Of a DNA stretch of 55,633 nucleotides, positions 20,612 to 28,347 are shown one piece after another. The translations under genes were made by a program, and so were the position numbers. The notes below the pieces were generated by a model that was given only the letters and a program-made list of their open reading frames with translations, did no database searches and was not told the DNA's origin. Source of the DNA: Bacillus renqingensis (GTDB taxonomy: Bacteria > Bacillota > Bacilli > Bacillales > Cytobacillaceae); the NCBI RefSeq assembly GCF_016464375.1, contig NZ_JADDIU010000031.1:1-55633 (forward strand), given 5' to 3'. Position 1 is the stretch's first letter; every line of letters begins with the position of its first letter.

Positions 20612-21568
20612 ATGCCAAATCAATATTTAGATCCAAAAATCAAGTTGTTCAGTTTAAATTCGAACCTGCCATTGGCACAGGAAATTGCCAAAGAAATTGG
20701 TGTGGAACTGGGAAGCTGTTCTGTTCACAGGTTTAGTGACGGGGAGATCCAGATTAACATTGAAGAGAGCGTCCGCGGCTGCAATGTGTATGTGATTCAG
20801 TCCACAAGTCAGCCGGTAAATGAAAATCTAATGGAATTATTAATTATGATTGATGCCTTAAAAAGGGCATCAGCGAAAACGATTAATATTGTGAATCCAT
20901 ATTATGGCTATGCCCGTCAAGACCGTAAAGCCCGGGCCCGCGAACCGATTACCGCTAAATTGGTGGCGAATCTGCTTGAGACGGCCGGTGCCACCCGAGT
21001 GCTGACTCTTGATTTACATGCGCCGCAAATTCAAGGATTCTTTGATATTCCAATTGATCATTTAATGGGTGTACCGATTTTATCTGACTATTTTAAAAAT
21101 CAGGAATTGAATGGTGATATTGTGGTTGTCTCTCCGGATCATGGCGGGGTGACTCGAGCTAGGAAAATGGCGGAGCGTTTGAAAGCGCCGATTGCGATCA
21201 TTGATAAACGCCGCCCTAGACCGAATGTCGCGGAAGTGATGAATATCGTCGGGAATGTCGAAGGGAAGATTGCGATCTTAATTGATGATATTATTGACAC
21301 GGCCGGGACGATTACACTTGCCGCTAATGCCTTGGTGGAAAATGGTGCAAAAGAGGTCTTTGCCAGCTGTACCCATCCGGTATTGTCTGGTCCAGCCATT
21401 GAGCGGATTCAAAATTCAAAAATTAAAGAGTTGGTTATTACCAATTCGATTGCCCTTCCAGAAGAGAAAAAAATTGATAAAATTAAAACCTTGTCAGTGG
21501 CACCATTAATGGCTGAGGCGATTATCCGCATCCACGAGGAACAATCTGTAAGTATCTTATTCGATTAA
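20612..21568 (+). CDS. prs: Ribose-phosphate pyrophosphokinase
   Basis: Makes PRPP from ribose-5-phosphate and ATP for purine, pyrimidine, histidine and NAD synthesis, and hence the effector of PurR encoded nearby. Motifs: [17 protein letters not shown], the flexible-loop region [13 protein letters not shown], and the PRPP loop DDIIDTAGT at 225-233. 318 aa; GGAGG at 20601-20605 precedes the ATG. It is co-transcribed with glmU. Confidence 0.97.
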   Translation: MPNQYLDPKIKLFSLNSNLPLAQEIAKEIGVELGSCSVHRFSDGEIQINIEESVRGCNVYVIQSTSQPVNENLMELLIMIDALKRASAKTINIVNPYYGYARQDRKARAREPITAKLVANLLETAGATRVLTLDLHAPQIQGFFDIPIDHLMGVPILSDYFKNQELNGDIVVVSPDHGGVTRARKMAERLKAPIAIIDKRRPRPNVAEVMNIVGNVEGKIAILIDDIIDTAGTITLAANALVENGAKEVFASCTHPVLSGPAIERIQNSKIKELVITNSIALPEEKKIDKIKTLSVAPLMAEAIIRIHEEQSVSILFD

Positions 21569-21639
21569 TAGCCATCCTACCGTCTGCTGCCCATCGATGT
21601 CTCCTCGGCTGAGGAGGCCTTGTGCAATTTCGAAGTCAT

Positions 21640-21665
21640 GTTTAGATCTACCTATTTTAGGGAAC
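21640..21665 (+). promoter_or_regulatory. Sigma-B general-stress promoter of ctc
   Basis: GTTTAG (21640-21645) and GGGAAC (21660-21665), spaced 14 bp, match the sigma-B consensus (GTTTAA, GGGWAW) with one mismatch in each element. ctc is the classic sigma-B promoter in B. subtilis. Confidence 0.75.
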
Positions 21666-21710
21666 TTTTATAGTAAGATCTTTTGAAAAAAATAGGAAGG
21701 TGACAAACTC

Positions 21711-22349
21711 ATGAGTACTGTTTTGCAAGCGAAAGAGCGGAAGGAATTGCGTCGGTCGGCATTAAGGAAAATTCGCGCTAACGGGAATATCCCCGCCGTT
21801 ATATACGGAGCGAGGGTTGAAAGTAAACCGGTGTCCGTCAGTTCAGCCGATTTAACCAAAACGATTCGAACGGCAGGCAGAAATGGGATTATTTCTTTAG
21901 ATATTGATGGCAATAAAGTGGACGTCATTTTATCCGATTACCAGGAAGATACCATTAAACGGGATATCATCCATGTTGATTTTCTAGCTGTCGATAAGCA
22001 ATCGAAAATCACAGTAGACGTTAGACTTGTTTTAACAGGGGAGGCAGCCGGAGTCAAGGACGGTGGTGTTCTACAGCAGTCGCTTCATGAACTGTCAATT
22101 ACCACCACAGCGGACAAGATTCCGCCCCAAATTGAGCTGGACGTAACAAACCTTCAGGTGGGTGAGACAGCAACGGTTGCCGATATTCTTCATCAAGGGG
22201 ACTTTACTATAAATCACGAAGAGGATGAAGTGATTGCCTCCATTCTTCCTCCTAAACAGGAAGAGGAAATTAACGCCGGCGAGCAGCAAGAAGGCGGTCA
22301 TCCTGATAATGAAGAAGGAAGAGAAACAGAACCAGTTAGTAAAGAATAG
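21711..22349 (+). CDS. ctc: 50S ribosomal protein L25 / general stress protein Ctc
   Basis: Binds 5S rRNA in the ribosome under stress. The N-terminal L25 domain (about 1-95) shows GNIPAVIYGA and the C-terminal TL5-type domain (about 96-185) shows KDGGVLQQSLHEL. It ends in a low-complexity Glu/Gln-rich tail (about 183-212). 212 aa. GAAGGTGA precedes ATG 21711. A CTCCTC/GAGGAG hairpin (21601-21616) lies between prs and ctc without a T run. Confidence 0.94.
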   Translation: MSTVLQAKERKELRRSALRKIRANGNIPAVIYGARVESKPVSVSSADLTKTIRTAGRNGIISLDIDGNKVDVILSDYQEDTIKRDIIHVDFLAVDKQSKITVDVRLVLTGEAAGVKDGGVLQQSLHELSITTTADKIPPQIELDVTNLQVGETATVADILHQGDFTINHEEDEVIASILPPKQEEEINAGEQQEGGHPDNEEGRETEPVSKE

Positions 22350-22355
22350 AAGTAC

Positions 22356-22385
22356 AGACGTAACCAAATCAGGTTACGTCTTTTA
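22356..22385 (+). terminator. Intrinsic terminator of ctc
   Basis: A perfect 10-bp stem (22356-22365 with 22372-22381) with a six-base loop is followed by T. Confidence 0.85.
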
Positions 22386-22469
22386 TCGCATGATTTAGAG
22401 GAGAACAGAATGTTTCAGAAAATTTTAAAAAGACAGGCAAAGGTGGAAAAGGAAGAGGGCCTAGGACAG

Positions 22470-23030
22470 ATGAAAGTAATGGTTGGTTTAGGAAACCCGG
22501 GAAGGCAATATGAACATACTAGGCATAATGTGGGATTTGATGTGATTCATGAATTATCGAACCGTCTAAATATCCCGCTGACTCAGTCAAAATTTAAAGG
22601 GCTTTATGGAATAGGACAGGCTTCCGGGCAAAAGTTGCTGCTGTTAAAACCTCTGACCTATATGAACCTATCTGGAGAATCGATTAGAGCTGTGGTTGAT
22701 TACTACCGAATAGAATTAGAAGATTTGCTGATCATTTATGATGATCTTGATTTACCGGTTGGGAAAATCCGCCTCAGGCAAAAAGGGAGTCCGGGGGGAC
22801 ATAATGGCATTAAATCCACAGTCGCTCATTTAGGGACGCAAAACTTTAACCGGATTCGGATTGGCATTGACCGTCCGGAGCCAGGAATGAGCGTTCCTGA
22901 TTATGTTCTGGGAAGATTCAGTCCAGATGAACAAATGTCGATTCAAGCGGCCGTGGCGAAAAGCGCTGACGCCTGTGAGGCATGGCTTACCAAGCCGTTT
23001 ATACAAGTTATGAATGAATACAATCAGTAA
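22470..23030 (+). CDS. pth: Peptidyl-tRNA hydrolase (SpoVC)
   Basis: Recycles tRNA from dropped-off peptidyl-tRNAs. Motifs: VGLGNPG at the N-terminus, the catalytic-histidine region TRHNVGF, LLLKPLTYMNLSG, IYDDLDLPVG and GGHNGIKS. Start ATG 22470 (186 aa) fits the nearly invariant family N-terminus, with GGAAGAGGG about 10 bases upstream. A second in-frame ATG (22410) has a better ribosome site (AGAGGAG) and would add 20 mostly charged residues; see findings. Confidence 0.93.
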   Translation: MKVMVGLGNPGRQYEHTRHNVGFDVIHELSNRLNIPLTQSKFKGLYGIGQASGQKLLLLKPLTYMNLSGESIRAVVDYYRIELEDLLIIYDDLDLPVGKIRLRQKGSPGGHNGIKSTVAHLGTQNFNRIRIGIDRPEPGMSVPDYVLGRFSPDEQMSIQAAVAKSADACEAWLTKPFIQVMNEYNQ

Positions 23031-23124
23031 TAGACGTTTGCGCTTTTCTTGGCATGTTACAGGCTATTTTTTCATACAATATGGAAATATAATGAAAAAA
23101 GCATTGCAAAGCGATACATGATAT

Positions 23125-23154
23125 GAATAAGTTCCTTCTGTAAGGCTCATACTA
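23125..23154 (+). promoter_or_regulatory. Forespore (sigma-G/sigma-F type) promoter of fin
   Basis: GAATA (23125-23129) and CATACTA (23148-23154), spaced 18 bp, match the sigma-G consensus (GNATR, CATNNTA). B. subtilis fin is read in the forespore from a sigma-F/sigma-G promoter. Confidence 0.6.
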
Positions 23155-23189
23155 TTAAAGTAAATGAGAAACTAAAGGAGGGGACAGGC

Positions 23190-23420
23190 GTGACCATTCA
23201 TTATCATTGTCGTCATTGTGGCACAAAACTTGGCTCGCTCGACCAGGCATCCATACATTCTGAGGCCCTTGGTCTTCATAAATTAACAGAGCAAGAGAGA
23301 CAAGATATGGTTACGTATGACTCATCAGGTGATATTCATATAACGGCCATTTGTGAAGACTGTCAGGAAAGCTTAGAACGGAATCCTGATTACCATCAAT
23401 ACGATTTTCTTATTCATTAA
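23190..23420 (+). CDS. fin: Anti-sigma-F factor Fin (YabK)
   Basis: Forespore protein that binds sigma-F and helps the switch to sigma-G. 76 aa with two zinc knuckles (HCRHCG at the N-terminus and ICEDCQE later), HKLTEQERQDM between, and a C-terminal HQYDFLIH. GTG 23190 follows AAGGAGGGG. The window therefore encodes two small zinc anti-sigma factors, Gin and Fin. A dispersed repeat begins directly at the stop codon. Confidence 0.94.
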   Translation: MTIHYHCRHCGTKLGSLDQASIHSEALGLHKLTEQERQDMVTYDSSGDIHITAICEDCQESLERNPDYHQYDFLIH

Positions 23421-23610
23421 AAAGCGTAAGCGCCTTGGACAGCGGCGTATGGCCTCCTCGAAAAAGCTAACGCTTTTTCTTCGTGCGATGCTGATACAGC
23501 CGAAGCCTTCCTTGTGGAGTGTTCCAACTGAGATAAAGGAAACGAAGAGCCGAAAGATGCATTCGTGCTTGACTTATCGTAGGGCGGAGCGCTAAGGCGC
23601 CGGGGCTGGA
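23421..23610 (+). repeat. Dispersed composite repeat, copy 1 (module A)
   Basis: Starts AAAAGCGTAAGCGCC directly after fin. 23451-23519 is the reverse complement, with few differences, of 53512-53580 (CTCCTCGAAAAAGC through GAAGGCTTC-type sequence). The right end (about 23581-23610, GGCGGAGCGCTAAGGCGCC) resembles the right ends of the other copies. This repeat accounts for most of the 368-base gap before mfd. No open reading frame is supported in it. Confidence 0.75.
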
Positions 23611-23788
23611 AATTCATTAACTGGCTTTGGACAATAACTCCAAAGCATTTTTCTATTTGCATTTTGAAACTATCATCCCTTTCAATCTCAGGCAAAGGGC
23701 TGACAAAATACTAAAACATCAACGAGAAATAGCAGGAGGACAAAACAATTGTCTCTGCTTATTCTACTTGGGGAGGAGAAGAGTTTTT

Positions 23789-26700
23789 TTGAATGGTTTA
23801 AAGTCATTATTTCTCCAACAGGAGGACATCCGCGCATTGTTGGCAGGAGTAGATGCCGGTTTAAAAGAACAGTTAGTTGCCGGGCTATCGGGGTCTTCCA
23901 GAACCGTCTTAACAGCAAGCCTTTATGAACAAATGAAAAGGCCGATTCTGCTAGTCACCCATAATCTACTACAAGCTCAAAAACTCTATGATGATCTTGT
24001 AAATCTAGTAAGTGAGAAGGAAGTATTTCTTTTTCCAGCAAATGAATTAATGGCTGCTGAACTTAGCGTTGCCAGTCCGGAGCTGAAGTCTCAAAGAATT
24101 GAAGCCCTAAATTATTGGTGCAAGCAGCACCGCGGAATATTAATCGTTCCGATTGCCGGTTTAAAGAAAATCCTGCCACCTAAATCTTTATGGAAAAAAT
24201 ATCAGCTTATCTTTAAGGTCGGCGAAGACATCGATCCGGATCATCTGTTAAAAACATTTGTCGCTATGGGGTATAATCGCCAGGAAATGGTCACCACTCC
24301 TGGGGAATTTAGTGTAAGAGGCGGGATTATCGATATTTACCCGCTTACCGAAGCAAATCCTTTAAGAATGGAGTTATTTGATACAGAGATCGAATCGATT
24401 CGATATTTTTCTTTAGAGGATCAGCGTTCTACGGAGAAGGTATCCGAAGTTTCGATTGGGCCGGCAGCAGAAATCCTTTTGGAGCCGGAGAATTACAGCC
24501 GCATCATCAATAGACTGGAGTCTGGTTTGGCAGAAAGTCTAAGGAAAGTAAAAGATGAGAAGGCCAAGCTGCAGCTATCACAAAATATCAGTCATGAGTT
24601 AGAGCAATTGAAACAGGGAGGAAAACCTGATCAAGTCTTTAAGTACTTGTCGCTCGCATACGAAAGGCCTAGTAGTTTACTAGATTATTTACCAAGTAAT
24701 GGCTTGGTTATGATGGACGAAATAAGTAGAATTCAGGAAATGAATGACTCCCTTGTCAAAGAGGAGGCGGAATGGTATACATCGTTATTAAGTGAAGGGC
24801 AGATTATTCCGGATTTATCTATATCCCATAATTTACAGTCACTTATGCATCAACATGAATTTCCGATTTTCTACCTATCGCTGTTTTTACGTCATGTGGC
24901 CAATACAAATCCGCAAAATATTATTAATATTTCCTGTAAGCAAATGCAAAACTTCCATGGACAGATGCATCTGCTAAAGTCAGAAATTGACCGCTGGAAA
25001 AAGGGTAATTTTGCGATTGTCTTTTTAGGCCCTGACGAGAAGCGGGTAAAAAAGTTAGAGCGAGTTCTTGAAGACTATGAAATACCTGCCAGTATCGTTG
25101 ATGCAAACCAGCAAATGCTGCCGGGCACGGTGCAAATTATGAAAGGAAGTCTGCATACGGGGTTTGAACTTGCCTTTCAAAAGGTAGCGGTCATCACAGA
25201 GGAAGAGCTTTTTAATAAACAGGTAAAAAAATCCACCAATCGGCAAAAGCTATCCAATGCAGAAAGAATAAAAAGTTATTCTGAACTTAAAATTGGCGAT
25301 TATGTTGTCCATGTGAACCATGGTATCGGCAAGTATTTAGGCATTGAGACACTTGTGATTAACGGTATTCACAAAGATTACCTCCATATTCGCTATCAGG
25401 GGACCGATAAGTTGTATGTCCCTGTCGATCAAATTGATCTTGTTCAAAAATACGTTGGCTCCGAGGGGAAGGAACCAAAGCTTTATAAACTGGGCGGTAG
25501 TGATTGGAAGAAGGTAAAGAGGAAAGTCCAATCGTCCGTTCAAGATATTGCGGATGATTTAATCAAGCTATATGCCGAACGCGAGGCGGCAGTTGGCTTT
25601 GCCTTCTCACCAGATGGAGATCTGCAAAGGGAATTTGAGGCGACATTTGCCTACCAGGAAACAGAGGACCAATTACGTTCCATTCGTGAGATCAAGAAGG
25701 ATATGGAACGGCCGCGGCCAATGGATCGATTATTATGTGGGGATGTCGGTTATGGAAAAACGGAAGTGGCGATTCGAGCGGCATTTAAAGCCATTGCCGA
25801 TGGAAAACAGGTTGCCTTTCTTGTACCAACAACCATCTTGGCTTCTCAGCATTATGAGACATTAAGAGAGCGATTTCAGGATTATCCAATCAATATCGGC
25901 ATCTTAAGCCGATTCCGTACGAAAAAGCAGCAAACAGAAACGATAAAAGGGCTGAAGGCCGGAACGGTTGACATTGTCGTTGGTACCCACCGCCTGCTTT
26001 CAAAGGATATCACGTATCATGATTTAGGGCTGTTGATTATCGATGAAGAGCAAAGGTTTGGTGTCACCCATAAGGAGAAGATTAAGAAGTTAAAAACAAA
26101 CGTTGACGTGTTAACCTTGACGGCTACACCAATTCCTAGAACGCTGCATATGTCAATGCTGGGGGTTCGGGATCTGTCGGTCATTGAAACACCACCGGAA
26201 AATCGTTTCCCTGTGCAAACCTATGTAATGGAGTACAACGGTTCGCTTGTTAGAGATGCAATTGAACGGGAGCTTGCCCGCGGAGGACAAGTCTACTTTT
26301 TATATAACCGAGTGGAGGATATTGAACGGAAAGCAGAGGAAATTTCCATGCTCGTTCCTGATGTCCGGGTGGCCTATGCCCACGGACAGATGACAGAAAA
26401 TGAATTAGAGTCGGTAATGATCAGCTTCCTTGCCGGGGAGTTTGACGTGCTTGTCAGTACAACCATTATTGAAACAGGGGTTGATATTCCTAATGTCAAT
26501 ACATTGATTGTCTATGATGCGGACCGCATGGGACTTTCTCAGCTTTATCAGCTTCGCGGCCGTGTCGGCAGGTCAAATCGGGTGGCCTATGCTTATTTTA
26601 CTTACCGGAAAGATAAAGTATTGACGGAGGTTGCGGAAAAGCGGCTTCAAACGATTAAGGAATTTACAGAACTAGGCTCCGGCTTTAAGATTGCCATGCG

Positions 26701-27334
26701 TGATTTATCGATTAGGGGTACGGGTAACTTATTAGGGGCCCAGCAGCATGGCTTTATTGACTCTGTCGGTTTTGATTTGTATTCGCAAATGTTAAAAGAA
26801 GCGATTGAACAGCGAAGGGCTGAAATTGGAGATACCTCACAAACCGATGTCAAAAAATCGGTGGAAATTGATCTTGAGATTGATGCCTACATTCCCGATT
26901 CTTATATTAAGGATGGGCATCAAAAGATTGAAATGTATAAGCGTTTTAGGGGACTGGTAACGCTTGAGGATGTCGAAGAACTTCGAGTGGAAATGGTAGA
27001 CCGTTTTGGGGAGTATCCAGATGAAGTCGCTTATCTGTTTGAAATTGCTGAAATGAAGGTTTTTGCACTAGAAAATGGCGTTGAAATGATTAAACAAGTG
27101 AAACAGGAAGTAACCATTTTATTGAATGAAGAGATGACGAATACGATGGATGGAAGCAAGCTTTTCCATATCGGCAGCCAGTTTGGCAGATCAGTTACCC
27201 CTGGAATGGAAGGAAAGAAGCTGAAGATAGTTGTGAATACAAAAGGCTATCAGCCGGCCCAATGGCTTCATATCGTGTTTGAAATGATTAAAGGGATTCC
27301 GTTAGCAAAAAAAGGTCAGGAAAACCTAGTTTAA
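23789..27334 (+). CDS. mfd: Transcription-repair coupling factor Mfd
   Basis: Removes RNA polymerase stalled at lesions and recruits UvrA; in Bacillus it also affects stationary-phase mutagenesis. An N-terminal UvrB-like region (about 1-330), an RNA-polymerase-interacting domain around 490-560 (YVVHVNHGIGKYLG) and SF2 translocase motors with GDVGYGKT at 651-658 and DEEQ at 752-755, then LTATPIPRT and QLRGRVGRS. TTG 23789 is chosen: GGGGAGGAG lies 10 bases upstream and the 1181-aa product matches the 1177 aa of B. subtilis. Earlier in-frame starts (from 23627) would put the N-terminus inside the repeat-flanking DNA. Confidence 0.96.
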   Translation: MNGLKSLFLQQEDIRALLAGVDAGLKEQLVAGLSGSSRTVLTASLYEQMKRPILLVTHNLLQAQKLYDDLVNLVSEKEVFLFPANELMAAELSVASPELKSQRIEALNYWCKQHRGILIVPIAGLKKILPPKSLWKKYQLIFKVGEDIDPDHLLKTFVAMGYNRQEMVTTPGEFSVRGGIIDIYPLTEANPLRMELFDTEIESIRYFSLEDQRSTEKVSEVSIGPAAEILLEPENYSRIINRLESGLAESLRKVKDEKAKLQLSQNISHELEQLKQGGKPDQVFKYLSLAYERPSSLLDYLPSNGLVMMDEISRIQEMNDSLVKEEAEWYTSLLSEGQIIPDLSISHNLQSLMHQHEFPIFYLSLFLRHVANTNPQNIINISCKQMQNFHGQMHLLKSEIDRWKKGNFAIVFLGPDEKRVKKLERVLEDYEIPASIVDANQQMLPGTVQIMKGSLHTGFELAFQKVAVITEEELFNKQVKKSTNRQKLSNAERIKSYSELKIGDYVVHVNHGIGKYLGIETLVINGIHKDYLHIRYQGTDKLYVPVDQIDLVQKYVGSEGKEPKLYKLGGSDWKKVKRKVQSSVQDIADDLIKLYAEREAAVGFAFSPDGDLQREFEATFAYQETEDQLRSIREIKKDMERPRPMDRLLCGDVGYGKTEVAIRAAFKAIADGKQVAFLVPTTILASQHYETLRERFQDYPINIGILSRFRTKKQQTETIKGLKAGTVDIVVGTHRLLSKDITYHDLGLLIIDEEQRFGVTHKEKIKKLKTNVDVLTLTATPIPRTLHMSMLGVRDLSVIETPPENRFPVQTYVMEYNGSLVRDAIERELARGGQVYFLYNRVEDIERKAEEISMLVPDVRVAYAHGQMTENELESVMISFLAGEFDVLVSTTIIETGVDIPNVNTLIVYDADRMGLSQLYQLRGRVGRSNRVAYAYFTYRKDKVLTEVAEKRLQTIKEFTELGSGFKIAMRDLSIRGTGNLLGAQQHGFIDSVGFDLYSQMLKEAIEQRRAEIGDTSQTDVKKSVEIDLEIDAYIPDSYIKDGHQKIEMYKRFRGLVTLEDVEELRVEMVDRFGEYPDEVAYLFEIAEMKVFALENGVEMIKQVKQEVTILLNEEMTNTMDGSKLFHIGSQFGRSVTPGMEGKKLKIVVNTKGYQPAQWLHIVFEMIKGIPLAKKGQENLV

Positions 27335-27406
27335 GCCTGAATCAGTGAAAAATTTGTGAATAGAACTTTCCAGATGAAAGATACTAAGTTCAAAGCTGGT
27401 AATTAA

Positions 27407-27529
27407 AAAGGCGGAAGCACCTAAATCTGGGGCGACAAGGCAAAGATGCGCCGGCGAGAAGGCAGCCGTTTACCTTCTTGACGGAATGGTTTGTGACCTC
27501 GAGCCCCTAGGCGCTGAAGCCAGACAAAG
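27407..27529 (+). repeat. Dispersed composite repeat, copy 2a (module B)
   Basis: First of two adjacent 123-bp copies after mfd. It begins AAAGGCGGAAGC and contains a CCGGCGAGAAGG / CCTTCTTGACGG hairpin core and GTGACCTCGAGCCCCTAGG near the right end. It is more degenerate than copy 2b in its left third. Confidence 0.85.
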
Positions 27530-27652
27530 AAAGGCGGAAGCGCCTTGATCAGGGGCGACAAGCACAAGACAGTCCGGCGAGAAGGCTGCTTTTTAGCCTT
27601 CTTGACGGAATGGTTTGTGACCTCGAGCCCCTAGGCGCTGAAGCCAGACAGT
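27530..27652 (+). repeat. Dispersed composite repeat, copy 2b (module B)
   Basis: Second tandem copy with the same period (123 bp). Its inner hairpin AGAAGGCT/AGCCTTCT and the segment GGCGACAAGCACAAGAC recur, inverted, at 50337-50418 and 53590-53688. The two copies fill most of the 380-base gap between mfd and spoVT. Confidence 0.88.
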
Positions 27653-27714
27653 TATCTTAGCCGTAAAAAAATTACCAAGTTGAAAAATCATCAGATGAAA
27701 GTGAGGCAACATGG

Positions 27715-28251
27715 ATGAAAGCAACTGGAATAGTTCGTCGAATTGATGATTTGGGTCGAGTCGTGATTCCCAAAGAAATACGCAGAACCTTGCGTATCCG
27801 TGAAGGGGACCCGTTAGAGATCTTTGTTGATCGCGACGGGGAGGTTATTTTAAAGAAGTATTCACCAATCAGCGAATTAGGCGATTTTGCTAAAGAGTAT
27901 GCGGAGGCCCTATTTGACAGCCTCGGTAACCCGGTTTTGATTTGTGATCGAGATGCCTATATTGCGGTAGCAGGCAGCTCAAAAAAGGATTATTTAAATA
28001 AAAATATTGGCAATTTAGTTGAAAAAACGATGGAAGATCGCAGCTCGGTGCTAGTCACCCAAGAGAGCAACGTAGCCCTGATTGATGGCAACGATGAAAC
28101 GCTCTCATCGTATACAATCGGACCTATTATTGCAAATGGAGACCCGATTGGGGCCGTTGTAATTTTCGCAAAAGAAGGAACCCTCGGCGAAGTAGAACAG
28201 AAAGCGGTTGAAACCGCAGCTGGATTCTTAGCAAGACAAATGGAACAATAA
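27715..28251 (+). CDS. spoVT: Stage V sporulation regulator SpoVT
   Basis: AbrB-family regulator of sigma-G-dependent forespore genes. The N-terminal AbrB DNA-binding domain (about 1-52; KATGIVRRIDDLGRVVIPKEI) parallels AbrB in the same window. The C-terminal GAF domain (about 57-178) is a sensor of unknown ligand. 178 aa as in B. subtilis. ATG 27715 follows GTGAGG; an out-of-frame ATG at 27711 overlaps it. I did not find a clean sigma-G promoter between the repeats and the gene. Confidence 0.97.
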   Translation: MKATGIVRRIDDLGRVVIPKEIRRTLRIREGDPLEIFVDRDGEVILKKYSPISELGDFAKEYAEALFDSLGNPVLICDRDAYIAVAGSSKKDYLNKNIGNLVEKTMEDRSSVLVTQESNVALIDGNDETLSSYTIGPIIANGDPIGAVVIFAKEGTLGEVEQKAVETAAGFLARQMEQ

Positions 28252-28298
28252 GGTGTCAGGCACCATGTGAAATTTTCACATGGTGCCTGACACCTTTT
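28250..28298 (+). repeat. Long perfect palindrome serving as spoVT terminator (GGTGCC family, copy 1)
   Basis: A 23-bp perfect inverted repeat (28250-28272 with 28274-28296, one-base spacer) overlaps the spoVT stop codon and ends in T. Related palindromes are at 33749 and 44803. It must act as a strong terminator when transcribed. Confidence 0.92.
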
Positions 28299-28300
28299 AA

Positions 28301-28309
28301 TGATATAAT
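28301..28309 (+). promoter_or_regulatory. Candidate extended -10 promoter of yabM
   Basis: TGATATAAT (TGN plus a perfect TATAAT) lies four bases after the palindrome and 39 before yabM. The -35 position falls inside the palindrome arm and is poor. Confidence 0.5.
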
Positions 28310-28347
28310 TTTTTACACCTTATGTTTTTTTGGCAGGTGTTTGTGTA

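Noticed and set aside
27407..27652. CRISPR array
   Set aside because: Only two long direct copies without spacers; they match the dispersed repeat family elsewhere.
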